From the NCBI RefSeq assembly GCF_024296665.1, contig NZ_CP100762.1, positions 1,364,001 to 1,428,000 of the forward strand: 64,000 nt of DNA. The letters run 5' to 3'. The notes under the pieces are model-generated. The model was not told the origin of the DNA. It saw nothing but the letters and a program-made list of their open reading frames with translations, and did no database searches. The first letter of the stretch is position 1. Each line of letters starts with the position of its first letter. Source of the DNA: Salinilacihabitans rarus (lineage in GTDB: Archaea; Halobacteriota; Halobacteria; Halobacteriales; Natrialbaceae). The translations under genes and the position numbers were made by a program. Below, piece after piece: positions 1-8,042 of the stretch.

Positions 1-764
1 TCGACGAAGCCGGCCCCGCCGGGCAGGAGGAACCGCAGCGGGTTCACGACGAACGGCGGTTCGACGAGGACGACGTACCGCCGGGTGAGCCCGAAGCTGT
101 GGAGGTAGGCGGGTCTGTCGACCGCGATGGAGGCGATCTCGATCCGCTCGGGGCGGTCGTCGGGGACGCGGTAGATGCGGTACCGGCTGGGGCGGCCGAA
201 CTCGGTCGCGTAGGCGACCGTCTCGCCGCGCTCGGGGTCGCGGCAGGGGTGGGCGGTGACGTGGTGGGCGGGGAGGTCGTCGGCGTACGCGAGGTCGCCC
301 AGCGTCGCCAGCGTCTCGGGGTCGAACCGCACCCGCCGGGGCGTCTCCGTCAGCGCGACGTGCTCGCCGCCGATCCTCGCGACGTTCACGCTGGCGTTGT
401 CCGTCGGCGTCCGCACGAGCGACCGGAGGCGCTCGCGGTAGCTCCCCGCGGTCGCGAACTGGCCGGTGAGCCGTCCCTCCTCGGTCGCCCGCCGGTAGGC
501 GTCGGTCCGCAGGAACCGGTTCGAGTAGGTCACGTCGCCGCCGTCGAACCGGAACTTGTGCAGCATCGCCAGCCCGTCGAACCAGTGGGCGACGCGCTCG
601 CCGTCGACCTCGAACTTCGCGGGGCCGTTGCGGACGAGCGCGCCCGAGAGCCACGCCGGCACTTCGCCCTCGACCGGCAGGTCGACGCCGTCGCGTTCGC
701 GTTCGAGCGTTCGGAACCCCGGTTCGTAGCCCGTCACCTTCCGGTAGACGGCGGCGTCGGACAA
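1..764 (-). CDS. Carotenoid oxygenase (RPE65 / beta-carotene cleavage family), C-terminus beyond the window
   Basis: An open frame on the minus strand runs off the left edge, so only the N-terminal half is present. It reads RNGPAKFEV, then HWFDGLAMLHKF, NVARIG, TAHPCRD and YLHSFGLT. These are the blocks typical of iron-dependent carotenoid cleavage oxygenases; HH/H positions such as TAHP and YLHSFG correspond to iron-binding histidines of the family. The likely role is oxidative cleavage of a carotenoid, for example beta-carotene to retinal. I took the TTG at 764 as start because the frame is open to there and gives a usual N-terminus (SDAAVYRKVTGYEPGF); a GTG at 737 is the alternative. It diverges from the LarA gene at 833. 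Family is secure; substrate is inference. Confidence 0.85.
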   Translation of the reverse strand, partial: MSDAAVYRKVTGYEPGFRTLERERDGVDLPVEGEVPAWLSGALVRNGPAKFEVDGERVAHWFDGLAMLHKFRFDGGDVTYSNRFLRTDAYRRATEEGRLTGQFATAGSYRERLRSLVRTPTDNASVNVARIGGEHVALTETPRRVRFDPETLATLGDLAYADDLPAHHVTAHPCRDPERGETVAYATEFGRPSRYRIYRVPDDRPERIEIASIAVDRPAYLHSFGLTRRYVVLVEPPFVVNPLRFLLPGGAGFV

Positions 765-832
765 AAAACGCTGGCTCGCGGCTCCCGGGCCGCGGTCGCC
801 GTCGTTTTGTCCCTCCCGCGCGAACGGCCGGT

Positions 833-2089
833 GTGACACGCGTCGAACTGCCCCTCGGGACGGGGACGGTCGCGGCCGCGTTCCCCGACTGCGAGGTGAC
901 GGTCGCCGACCCGCCCGGCGGCGCCCCCGTCGACGTCCGCGCGGCCGCCGAACGCGCGCTCGCCGACCCTCACGGCCCGCCGCTGGCCGACCGGGTCGAC
1001 CCCGGCGACGAGGTCGCGGTCGTCGTCACCGACCGCACGCGGGCGGTCCCGGACGACGTCCTCCTCGACGTCCTCCTCGCGGAACTGGCCGACTGCGGCG
1101 TCCCCCGCGAGCGGGTGACGGTCGTGATCGGCCTCGGCCTCCACCGGCCGATGACCGACGCCGAGATCGAGTCGATGCTCGGCCCGCACGCCGATCTGGC
1201 GGTCAACCACGACCCGGAGGCGGTCGTCGAGGTGGGCGCGGTCGAGGGGAGCGAGACGCGCCGCGTCCCCGTCGAGATCGGACGCCCCGTCGCGGACGCC
1301 GACGTCGTCTGTTCGACCGGCGTCGTCGAGCCACACCAGTACGCGGGCTTCTCCGGCGGCGCGAAGACGGTCGCCATCGGCGCGGGGAGCGAGTCGCTGA
1401 TCGGCTACACCCACGGCCCGGCGATGCTCGCGCGCGAGGGGGTCCGCCTCGGCCGGATCGAGGGCAACCCCTTCCGCGAGGCGATCGACGCGGCCGGCGA
1501 CCTCGCCGGCGTCGAGTTCTGTCTGAACCTGACCCACGGCCCCGCGGGGGTCCTCGGCGTGAGCGCCGGCGACCACCGGGCGGTCGTCGCCGACCTCGCG
1601 GCCGTCGCCCGCGACGCGCTCTCGGTCCCGGTCCCCGCCGACCGCGCGTTCGACGTCGCCGTCTGCGGCGTCGGCGCGCCGAAGGACGCGACCCTCTATC
1701 AGGCGACGCGGGCGGCGACCTACGTCGCCCTCGGCGACCGGAACCCGCTGTGCGACGGCGGTCGACTCGTCGTCCCCGCGCGACTGGATGAGGGTGCGGG
1801 CGCGGGAACCGGCGAGCGCCGCTTCTACCGGCGCCTCCGGGAGGCGACGGACGCCGACGCGCTCTACGAGTCGATGCTGGACGGGTACGAACCCGGCGCC
1901 CAGCGGGCGTTCGTCGTCGCGCGCGTCCTCCGCGAGCACGACGTCTGGGTGACGAACAGTCGGGCCCCCGACGTCGTCGAGGAGTGCCTGCTGACCGCCG
2001 CGGACGACGTGACCGACGCCGTCGACCCCGGCGACGAGGTGCTCGTCGTGCCCGACGCGCTGAACGCGCTGCTGGTCGACGCCCGCTGA
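833..2089 (+). CDS. larA: LarA-family nickel-pincer racemase (lactate racemase-like, DUF2088)
   Basis: 418 residues, full length for the family. The catalytic set known from lactate racemase is visible: Asp67 and Arg70 in TDRTRAVP, His104 in GLGLHRPMT, His168 in EPHQYAGFSGGAKT with Lys178 as the residue that tethers the pincer cofactor, and His194 in THGPAML. LarA enzymes racemise or epimerise 2-hydroxy acids using a nickel-pincer nucleotide made by LarB, LarC and LarE. None of those genes is in this window. The start is GTG, with no obvious Shine-Dalgarno site. The 68-nt gap to the divergent oxygenase gene holds the promoter. The substrate may be something other than lactate, since this family is broad. 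Confidence 0.85.
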   Translation: MTRVELPLGTGTVAAAFPDCEVTVADPPGGAPVDVRAAAERALADPHGPPLADRVDPGDEVAVVVTDRTRAVPDDVLLDVLLAELADCGVPRERVTVVIGLGLHRPMTDAEIESMLGPHADLAVNHDPEAVVEVGAVEGSETRRVPVEIGRPVADADVVCSTGVVEPHQYAGFSGGAKTVAIGAGSESLIGYTHGPAMLAREGVRLGRIEGNPFREAIDAAGDLAGVEFCLNLTHGPAGVLGVSAGDHRAVVADLAAVARDALSVPVPADRAFDVAVCGVGAPKDATLYQATRAATYVALGDRNPLCDGGRLVVPARLDEGAGAGTGERRFYRRLREATDADALYESMLDGYEPGAQRAFVVARVLREHDVWVTNSRAPDVVEECLLTAADDVTDAVDPGDEVLVVPDALNALLVDAR

Positions 2090-2132
2090 CGGCCGGACGT
2101 ACGCTTACTTCCGTCGGCGTGGTGGGCCCGGT

Positions 2133-3254
2133 ATGCTCGAACGCCTCCGTCGGGGCGGCGCGCCCCGGATCGACGTCGCGATCGTCGGCGCGGTCGCGCT
2201 GGCCTCGATCGCGACGGGGCTGGCCGCGATGGTGACCGGGCCGGCGATCGAGGTGACGGCCGCGGCGGCGACCATCCAGCTGGTGACGTCGTTCACCGGC
2301 GTCGTCCTCGGCTTCGGCCTGCTCGCGGCGGCGTGGGGGATGCGCCGGGGGTACCGCCTCGCGTACCTCGTCGCGGCGGCGCTGGTCGCCCTCGAAGCGG
2401 TCCACGGCGTCGTCCACGCCCACCCACTCTCGATCCCGCTCGTCGCCCTCTCGGTCGCCGGGTTCGTCGTCCTCGTCCGGACCGGCCGGGCGTTCACGCG
2501 GTCGGTCTCGCTCACCGAGACCCAGATCGGCGCCGCCGTCGCTGTCGTCGCCTTCGTCGGCTACGGCACCGTCGGCGCCTACGTCCTCCGGGCCGAGTTC
2601 GCCGAGGTCGACGGCCTCGTCGACGCGCTGTACTTCACGCTCGTCACCGCGAGCACCGTCGGCTTCGGCGACGTCCACCCGACCGGCGACGGCGCCCGTC
2701 TCTTTACGATCTCGCTCGTCGCCCTCGGGCCGGCGACCGTCGCCGCCGCGATCGGCACGGTCGTCGCGCCCGCCCTCGAAGCCCGCCTCTCGCGGACCGG
2801 CAGGCGCGTCGCCGGCGCCGGGCGCGACGGCCGGGACGCGCGGGACGGGCGCGTCGTCGTCCTCGGCGACCGCGACCCCGGGGCCGTCGCCGTCGACGGC
2901 CTCGCGGACCGAACCTCGCTCGCGGTCGTGACGCGCGACGAGGCGTGGGCCCGCGACCTCGACGCCCGCGGCGTCGAGACCGTCGTCGGGGCGCCGACCG
3001 ACGACGACGCGCTCGAACGGGCCGCCCTCGCGTCTGCGACGGCGGTCGTCGTCGCGACCGACGGGGAGACGGTGCCGTACGCGGTGCTGGCGGCGCGACG
3101 GGTCGTCCCGGAGGGCTACGTCGTCGCGCTCGCGCCGGCGGGACGGGCCGGGGATCTGGAGGCCGTCGGCGCGGACGTCGCGATCGACCCGCGAGGGGCG
3201 CTCGCGAGCGCGACCGCCGAGGCGGCCCTCGGCGGCGAGAACGAACGGGGGTGA
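2133..3254 (+). CDS. Potassium channel-like membrane protein with degenerate RCK/TrkA-N domain
   Basis: 373 residues. The N-terminal half has four or five hydrophobic segments (about 15-35, 45-68, 72-90, 98-115 and 131-152). A pore loop with the potassium selectivity filter TVGFGD follows at about 165-170, then the last membrane helix to about 200. The C-terminal third looks like a Rossmann-type RCK (TrkA-N) fold (VVVLGD, AVVVATDGETVPYAVLAA), but the usual glycine-rich nucleotide loop GxGxxG is missing (GDRDPGAVAVDG). Regulation by NAD(H) is therefore doubtful. It ends one base before the convergent HypE-like gene. Family by motif; ligand unknown. Confidence 0.8.
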   Translation: MLERLRRGGAPRIDVAIVGAVALASIATGLAAMVTGPAIEVTAAAATIQLVTSFTGVVLGFGLLAAAWGMRRGYRLAYLVAAALVALEAVHGVVHAHPLSIPLVALSVAGFVVLVRTGRAFTRSVSLTETQIGAAVAVVAFVGYGTVGAYVLRAEFAEVDGLVDALYFTLVTASTVGFGDVHPTGDGARLFTISLVALGPATVAAAIGTVVAPALEARLSRTGRRVAGAGRDGRDARDGRVVVLGDRDPGAVAVDGLADRTSLAVVTRDEAWARDLDARGVETVVGAPTDDDALERAALASATAVVVATDGETVPYAVLAARRVVPEGYVVALAPAGRAGDLEAVGADVAIDPRGALASATAEAALGGENERG

Positions 3255-3255
3255 G

Positions 3256-4227
3256 TCACTCGTCGGCGTCGGCCGCCGCCCACAGCGGGTAGAGGTCGTC
3301 CTCGACGGGGTCGGCGACCGTCTCGCCGTCGAGGTCGAGGACCGGGTCGCCCTCGCGGACGGCGCCGATCTCGGCGGCCTCGATCCCCGCGTCGGCGAGG
3401 GCGTCGAGGCAGTCGTCGACCGCCGACGCGGGGACGGTCGCCAGCAGCGCGCCGGAGCCGAAGATCCGCAGCGGGTCGACGCCGGCGGCGGCACAGAGCG
3501 TCCGCGTCGCCGCGCGCACCGGGACGTCGTCGCGGTCGACCGCGATCCGGACCCCCGAGGCGCGGGCGAGTTCGAGCAGGCCGGCGGCGACGCCGCCCTC
3601 GGTCGGGTCGTGCATCGCCGTCGCGTACTCGCGGACGATTCGGGCGTCGGGGACGACGCTGATCTCGGAGAGGAACCCTTCAGCGCGCTCGCGGACGTCG
3701 TCGGCGACCCCGAGGTCGTCGCCGAAGTCGGCCGCGAGGATGGCCGACCCCTCGACGCCGGCGGCCTTCGTCAGCAGGACGCGGTCCCCGGGTTCGGCGC
3801 CGCCGGTGGGGACGAACCGGTCGGTCGCGCCCATCGCCGTCAGCGAGACCAGCGGCCGCGAGAGCGCGTCGACGTACTCGGAGTGGCCGCCGACGATCGT
3901 CGCGCCGACCTCGCGGGCGGCGGCGTCGAGGTCGCGCGTGATCGAGTCGAGGACCCCCTCCTCGGGGAGCATGATGACGGCCGTCAGCCAGCGCGGGTCC
4001 GCCCCGGAGGCCGCGACGTCGTTGCAGGCGACGTGGACGCCGAGGGTGCCCACCTGCGAGGCCGCAAGCGAGATGGGGTCCGAACTGACCACGAGCGTCC
4101 CGCCGGGCCAGTCGATCGCCGCCGCGTCCTCGCCCTCGGCGGGGCCCTGCAACACCGTCTCGTCGGCCGCGCCCGTCCGGCCGAAGACGTGTGCGAGCAG
4201 GTCGTCGGGAGCTACCTTCCCGGGCAT
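3256..4227 (-). CDS. AIR synthase-related / HypE-like protein
   Basis: About 323 residues starting MPGKVAPDDLLAHVFGRTGA. It has the fold markers of the PurM/HypE/SelD superfamily: an N-terminal ATP-binding half (VVSSDPISL, HVACNDVAASGADPRWLTAVIMLP, IVGGHSEY) and a C-terminal AIRS_C half (VLLTKAAGVEGSAILAADF, MHDPTEGGVAAGLLELA, FGSGALLATV). Family members hydrolyse ATP to activate amide or carbamoyl substrates; HypE makes the cyanide ligand of hydrogenases. No hydrogenase genes are nearby, so the actual substrate is unknown. ATG at 4227 was chosen; an in-frame ATG at 4245 is possible. It is convergent with the potassium channel gene, one base apart. Confidence 0.8.
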   Translation of the reverse strand: MPGKVAPDDLLAHVFGRTGAADETVLQGPAEGEDAAAIDWPGGTLVVSSDPISLAASQVGTLGVHVACNDVAASGADPRWLTAVIMLPEEGVLDSITRDLDAAAREVGATIVGGHSEYVDALSRPLVSLTAMGATDRFVPTGGAEPGDRVLLTKAAGVEGSAILAADFGDDLGVADDVRERAEGFLSEISVVPDARIVREYATAMHDPTEGGVAAGLLELARASGVRIAVDRDDVPVRAATRTLCAAAGVDPLRIFGSGALLATVPASAVDDCLDALADAGIEAAEIGAVREGDPVLDLDGETVADPVEDDLYPLWAAADADE

Positions 4228-4280
4228 GGCACGAACTGGGGCCATTCGGGGCTTGTAGCTGTCGGAGTCGGCGAGCGCGC

Positions 4281-4679
4281 CTACGACCCGTCGTCCGCCC
4301 CGTCGATCCCGGCGAGGATCGGTTCGAGCGCGGACGCGAGTTCCTCGAAGCGCTCCATCGACATGTCGTCGGTCGTCACCCAGACGCCGCGGCGGTCGTG
4401 GACGACCCGCGTCAGGTAGCCGTACTCGAACATCCGGACCGTCGCCCGGTACGCTCCCAGTTGGGAGTTCCGGTAGGCGTTCTGGGCGTCGAAGCCCGCC
4501 CGCTCTTGTGCCGCGAAGCCGACGAGGTCGGCCGACCGTTCGAGGTCCGACCGGAGGTACAGCTGTTCGACGGCGTCGTCGGTGAAGTACGTGATGCTCC
4601 GGAGTTCGTCGCCGACGGCCGTCCGGGCCGCGCTCCGCAGCGCGTCCCCGGCCTCGGGCGTGAGGGGCCTGCCGTCCAT
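4281..4679 (-). CDS. Small conserved haloarchaeal protein of unknown function
   Basis: 132 residues starting MDGRPLTPEAGDALRSAART. The open frame extends further upstream, but that extension is Arg/Ser-rich and overlaps the divergent HAD gene, so ATG 4679 is preferred. It is soluble, with no membrane segment or signal peptide. It is rich in aromatic and charged residues (ITYFTDDAVEQLYLRSDLE, MFEYGYLTRVVHDRRGVWVTTDDM). The pattern 'ADLVGFAAQERAGFDAQNAYRNSQLGAYRATVRMF' split over two helices suggests a helical core. I recall similar short proteins in haloarchaea but no function. It lies in a 100-bp divergent arrangement with the HAD gene. Confidence 0.65.
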   Translation of the reverse strand: MDGRPLTPEAGDALRSAARTAVGDELRSITYFTDDAVEQLYLRSDLERSADLVGFAAQERAGFDAQNAYRNSQLGAYRATVRMFEYGYLTRVVHDRRGVWVTTDDMSMERFEELASALEPILAGIDGADDGS

Positions 4680-4779
4680 GCCAGCGCGTACCACGGCGGT
4701 GCCCAAGACCGTAGGGGTGGTTCGCGGACGGCCACGCTTTTGGTCGCCGCGTGCGAGAGTCCGGCCGAGACGATCGACC

Positions 4780-5535
4780 GTGACGGACGACGAACCCGCA
4801 GACGAACGCGCGCGAGGGGTCGACGGTGCCGCGGCCACACCCCCCGACGGCTGGACGGCGGTCTTCTGGGACGTCGGCGGGGTGATCCTCGACCTCGACT
4901 CCGTCGGCGCGGCCCACCGGCGGTTCGTCGAGCGCCTCGTCGCGGAGCGCGACCTCGACGCGACGGTCGACGACGCCCTCGAGACGTGGCGCCGGACCGT
5001 CGGCGACTACTTCCGCGCCCGCGACGGCACCGAGTTCCGCCCCGCCCGCGAGGGGTACGCGCGAGGCGTCGCCGCCGTCGCCGGGCGCGAGGTTCCCGCC
5101 GCGGAGTGGCGCCCCCTGTTCGAGCGGGTCGCCGCCGAGGCGATCGAACCGGTCCCCGGCGCGGTCGAGGCGGTCGAGCGCCTCGCCGCGCGTGACCTCC
5201 ACGTCGGCGTCGTCAGCGACGTCGACGCCGACGAGGGCCGGCGCATCCTGGAGACGTTCGGCGTCCGCGAGGCGTTCGACTCGATCACCACCTCCGAGGA
5301 GGTCGGCCGCACGAAACCCGACCCCGCGATGTTCGAGACGGCGCTCGACCGCGCGGGCGTCGCCCCCGGGCGGTCGCTGATGGTCGGCGACCGCTACGAA
5401 CACGACGCGGCCGGCGCCGCCGCCCTGGGGATGCGGACGGCGACGCTGGGCGACGAGGACGGCCCCGCCGTCGACTACCGACTCGACTCGCCGCTGGAGG
5501 TACTCGAAATCGTCGACGGCGCGTCGGACGCGTGA
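4780..5535 (+). CDS. HAD superfamily hydrolase (HAD-IA, haloacid dehalogenase/phosphatase type)
   Basis: 251 residues with a GTG start at 4780. HAD motif I is WDVGGVILDLD (nucleophile Asp, with Gly at the +2 place usually held by the acid/base Asp). Motif II is VVSDVDADE, motif III lysine is RTKPDPAMFE, and motif IV is MVGDRYEHDAAGA. The DVGGV form of motif I is shared with the epoxide-hydrolase N-domain/ACAD10 HAD type. A helical cap lies between about 45 and 110. Its neighbours are an acyl-CoA dehydrogenase and an APH-type kinase, the same three domains found fused in vertebrate ACAD10. A role as phosphatase on a phosphorylated hydroxy-acid intermediate is inference. Confidence 0.85.
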   Translation: MTDDEPADERARGVDGAAATPPDGWTAVFWDVGGVILDLDSVGAAHRRFVERLVAERDLDATVDDALETWRRTVGDYFRARDGTEFRPAREGYARGVAAVAGREVPAAEWRPLFERVAAEAIEPVPGAVEAVERLAARDLHVGVVSDVDADEGRRILETFGVREAFDSITTSEEVGRTKPDPAMFETALDRAGVAPGRSLMVGDRYEHDAAGAAALGMRTATLGDEDGPAVDYRLDSPLEVLEIVDGASDA

Positions 5536-5626
5536 CGTCGCCCGCGAGGGCTACGCCGGGCGGCGGTCGTCCTCCGGCCGACGTCGCCGTCGACCCGCGC
5601 CCGGAGGTGGCGCTTCTTCCGCGCCG

Positions 5627-6841
5627 TTACTCGCGGAAGCGCAGCAGGCTCTCGACCTCGCGCTCGTCGACCTCGTCGAAGGCGTCGCGGGCGATCACCC
5701 GCCGGTGGACCTCGTCGGCGCCGTCGACGATGCGGAACGAGCGGACGTCCTCGTAGAAGTCGGCGACGGGCAGGTCCTTCCCGATGCCGTTACCGCCGCA
5801 GATCTGGACCGCGAGGTCGACCGCCTCCTGAGTGGCGTTCGCGGTGAACACCTTGCACATCGAGACGGGGACCCGCGCCTCCTCGCCCGCGGCGAGGCGG
5901 TCGGCGGCGTCGCGGACCATCGTCCGCGCGGCGTGGAGTCTCGTCTCGGCGTCGGCGACCTCGTGTCTGAGCGCCTGTTTCTCCGCCAGCGGATCGCCGA
6001 AGGCGTCGCGCTCGCTCGCGTAGGCCTTCGCGACGTCGAGCGCCCGCGTCGCCATCCCGGTAAAGCGCATGCAGTGGGTCAACCGCGCGGGGCCGAGGCG
6101 CTTCTGGGCGACGGCGAACCCCTGGTTCAGCCCGCCGAGCAGGTTCTCCTCGGGGACGCGAACGCCGTCGTAGCGGATCTCGGCGTGGCTCGACCCCGTC
6201 ACGTTCCCCCCGAGGTGTTCGACGTCGCGGACGACCTCGACGCCGTCGGCGTCCGCGGGGACGAGGAAGATCGAACACCCGCGGTAGGGGTGGACGTCGG
6301 GGTCGGTGCGGGCCATCACCAGCAGGAGGTCCGCCTCCGCGCCGTTGGTCGTCCACCACTTGTGGCCGTCGATCACCCACTCGTCGCCGTCGCGCTCGGC
6401 GGTGGTCCGGATCATCTTCGGGTCCGACCCCGCGCCGGGGGTGGGTTCGGTCATCGAGAAGCCGGAGGTGATCTCGCCGGCGACGAGCGGACGGAGCCAC
6501 TCGTCTTTCTGCTCGTCGGTGCCGACGAGTTCGATCGTGTGCATGTTCCCCTCGTCGGGGGCGGCGATCCGCATCGCGAGCGGCGCGAGGTAGCACCGCC
6601 CGGCCTCCTCGAACGCCGGGAGGACGTCCCGGAGGTCGAGGCCGAGGCCGCCGTACTCCGCCTCGATCTGCGGGGCGTAGATCCCGCGCTCGCGGGCCTC
6701 CTCGCGCAGTCGCTCGACCGTCTCGCCCGAGACGGGGCCGTCGCCGACGACCTCCCGCTCAGCCGGAATCGCCTCCTCTTCGACGAACGCCCGAACGTCC
6801 GCCGCCAGTTCCCGTGCTCGCTCGCCGTCGTCGTACTCCAT
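5627..6841 (-). CDS. Acyl-CoA dehydrogenase, ACAD10/11- or LvaC-like type
   Basis: 404 residues, normal length. It is an FAD-dependent acyl-CoA dehydrogenase: substrate/FAD strand FSMTEPTPGAGSDPKMIRTTAERDGDEWVIDGHKWWTTNG, FAD-binding ARLTHCMRFTGMATRALDVA region, and QICGGNGIGKDLPVADFYEDVRSF near the end. Where medium-chain dehydrogenases have the catalytic Glu in YEGT, this one reads VDGADEVHRR (Asp near residue 373). From memory, ACAD10/ACAD11 and LvaC, which act on 4-hydroxyacyl-CoA derivatives, have a DGPDEVH block here. The divergent gene is an APH-family kinase, as in those pathways. ATG 6841 is preferred over 6859 because the TATA-like TTTTACTTTA lies about 25-30 nt upstream, giving a leaderless transcript. 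Confidence 0.9.
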   Translation of the reverse strand: MEYDDGERARELAADVRAFVEEEAIPAEREVVGDGPVSGETVERLREEARERGIYAPQIEAEYGGLGLDLRDVLPAFEEAGRCYLAPLAMRIAAPDEGNMHTIELVGTDEQKDEWLRPLVAGEITSGFSMTEPTPGAGSDPKMIRTTAERDGDEWVIDGHKWWTTNGAEADLLLVMARTDPDVHPYRGCSIFLVPADADGVEVVRDVEHLGGNVTGSSHAEIRYDGVRVPEENLLGGLNQGFAVAQKRLGPARLTHCMRFTGMATRALDVAKAYASERDAFGDPLAEKQALRHEVADAETRLHAARTMVRDAADRLAAGEEARVPVSMCKVFTANATQEAVDLAVQICGGNGIGKDLPVADFYEDVRSFRIVDGADEVHRRVIARDAFDEVDEREVESLLRFRE

Positions 6842-6859
6842 GGTCGACCTACACAACAA

Positions 6860-6896
6860 TGTAAAGTAAAAGTATGCCCGAAGCTATTTTTGGAAG
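6860..6896. promoter_or_regulatory. Divergent promoter region between the acyl-CoA dehydrogenase and APH kinase genes
   Basis: This AT-rich stretch sits in a very GC-rich background. On the minus strand TTTTACTTTA lies about 25-30 nt before the acyl-CoA dehydrogenase ATG. On the plus strand CTATTTTTGG lies about 45 nt before the kinase ATG. The close spacing would let one factor, perhaps the Lrp-like regulator encoded at 8043-8561, control both genes; that link is inference. Confidence 0.5.
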
Positions 6897-6935
6897 GAAC
6901 GCGTCGGGACGAGCGGACCGCGCGATCGATCCACC

Positions 6936-8030
6936 ATGAGCGAGGACTACTACGACCGGCTCGTCGACGAGGAGGCGCTCGCGGCGTACCTCGAGGCCCA
7001 CCTCGGACCGGCCGACGCCTACGACGTGGAACACCACCAGCAGGGCTTCTCGAACGAGACGCTGTTCGTCACCTGGGGCGAGCGCGACCTCGTCCTCCGG
7101 CGGCCGCCGCCGGGCGAGACCGCCGAGACCGCCCACGACGTCCTCCGGGAGTACGAGGTGACGGACACGCTCGTCGACACCGACGTCCCCGTGCCGGAGC
7201 CGCTTCTCGCCTGCGACGACGGCGACGTGATCGGCAGCGACTTCTACGTGATGGAACGGCTCGAGGGCGACGTCCTCCGGTGGTCCGAACCCGACTGGCT
7301 CGAAGACCCCGCCCGCCGCGAGCGCGTCGGCGAGGCGTTCGTCGACGGACTGGCGGCGATCCACGGGGTCGACCACGAGGCGGTCGGTCTCGGCGAGTTC
7401 GGCCGCCCGGCGGGCTACACCCGCCGGCAGGTCGACCGCTGGGGGAAGCAACTCGCGTGGGCGTTCGAGCGCACCGCCGACGAGCGCGAGGTGCCGACCC
7501 TCGACGAGGTCGGCGCGTGGCTCGACGAGCACTGCCCGGAGGAACACCCCCGCGCGCTCGTCCACGGCGACTACAAACTCGACAACGTGATGTTCGCGCC
7601 GCCGGGGACCGACCGGACCGGCGCCGAGACCGAACGCGACCGCCCGGAACTGGTCGGCGTCTTCGACTGGGAGATGAGCACCCTCGGCGACCCGCGGGCC
7701 GACCTCGGCTGGACGCTCGCCTACTGGCGCGACCCCGGCGACCCCGACCCCGCGGTGCCGGAGTTGACGCCGACGTTCATGGAGGCCGAGGGCTACCCCA
7801 CCCGCCGCGACCTCGTCGACCGCTGGGAGGCCGAAACCGGCCTCGCGTTCGAACACGAGCGCTTCTACCGGACGCTCGCGGTCTACAAACTGGCGGCGCT
7901 CGGGGAGATGTTCTTCCGGCGCCACCTGGAGGGCAACGCGGACAACCCGATGTACCCGCTGATGGAAGAGCGCGTCCCCGCGATGGCCGAGCGGGCCGAG
8001 CGCATCGTCGACGGCGGGGAGCCGCTGTGA
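6936..8030 (+). CDS. APH-family phosphotransferase (ACAD10/11- or LvaA-like kinase)
   Basis: 364 residues. The protein kinase-like aminoglycoside phosphotransferase fold is clear: a GFSNETLFVTW nucleotide loop at about 37-47, LVLRRPP with the conserved basic residues, the Brenner catalytic motif HGDYKLDN at 210-217, and the metal-binding FDWEMSTLGDPRADLGW with Asp244. This DWE-(M)-STLGDP form is the one found in ACAD10/ACAD11 and related kinases that phosphorylate 4-hydroxyacyl-CoA, not in antibiotic-resistance enzymes. Partner genes are the divergent acyl-CoA dehydrogenase and, beyond it, the HAD hydrolase. The kinase family is certain; the substrate is inferred from context. Confidence 0.88.
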   Translation: MSEDYYDRLVDEEALAAYLEAHLGPADAYDVEHHQQGFSNETLFVTWGERDLVLRRPPPGETAETAHDVLREYEVTDTLVDTDVPVPEPLLACDDGDVIGSDFYVMERLEGDVLRWSEPDWLEDPARRERVGEAFVDGLAAIHGVDHEAVGLGEFGRPAGYTRRQVDRWGKQLAWAFERTADEREVPTLDEVGAWLDEHCPEEHPRALVHGDYKLDNVMFAPPGTDRTGAETERDRPELVGVFDWEMSTLGDPRADLGWTLAYWRDPGDPDPAVPELTPTFMEAEGYPTRRDLVDRWEAETGLAFEHERFYRTLAVYKLAALGEMFFRRHLEGNADNPMYPLMEERVPAMAERAERIVDGGEPL

Positions 8031-8042
8031 AGCCGGCGGGGT

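Noticed and set aside
1203-3494. 763-codon minus-strand open frame opposite larA and the channel gene
   Set aside because: Protein is almost only Arg, Gly, Pro, Ser and Asp, as expected for antisense of high-GC coding DNA; the plus-strand genes have clear families.
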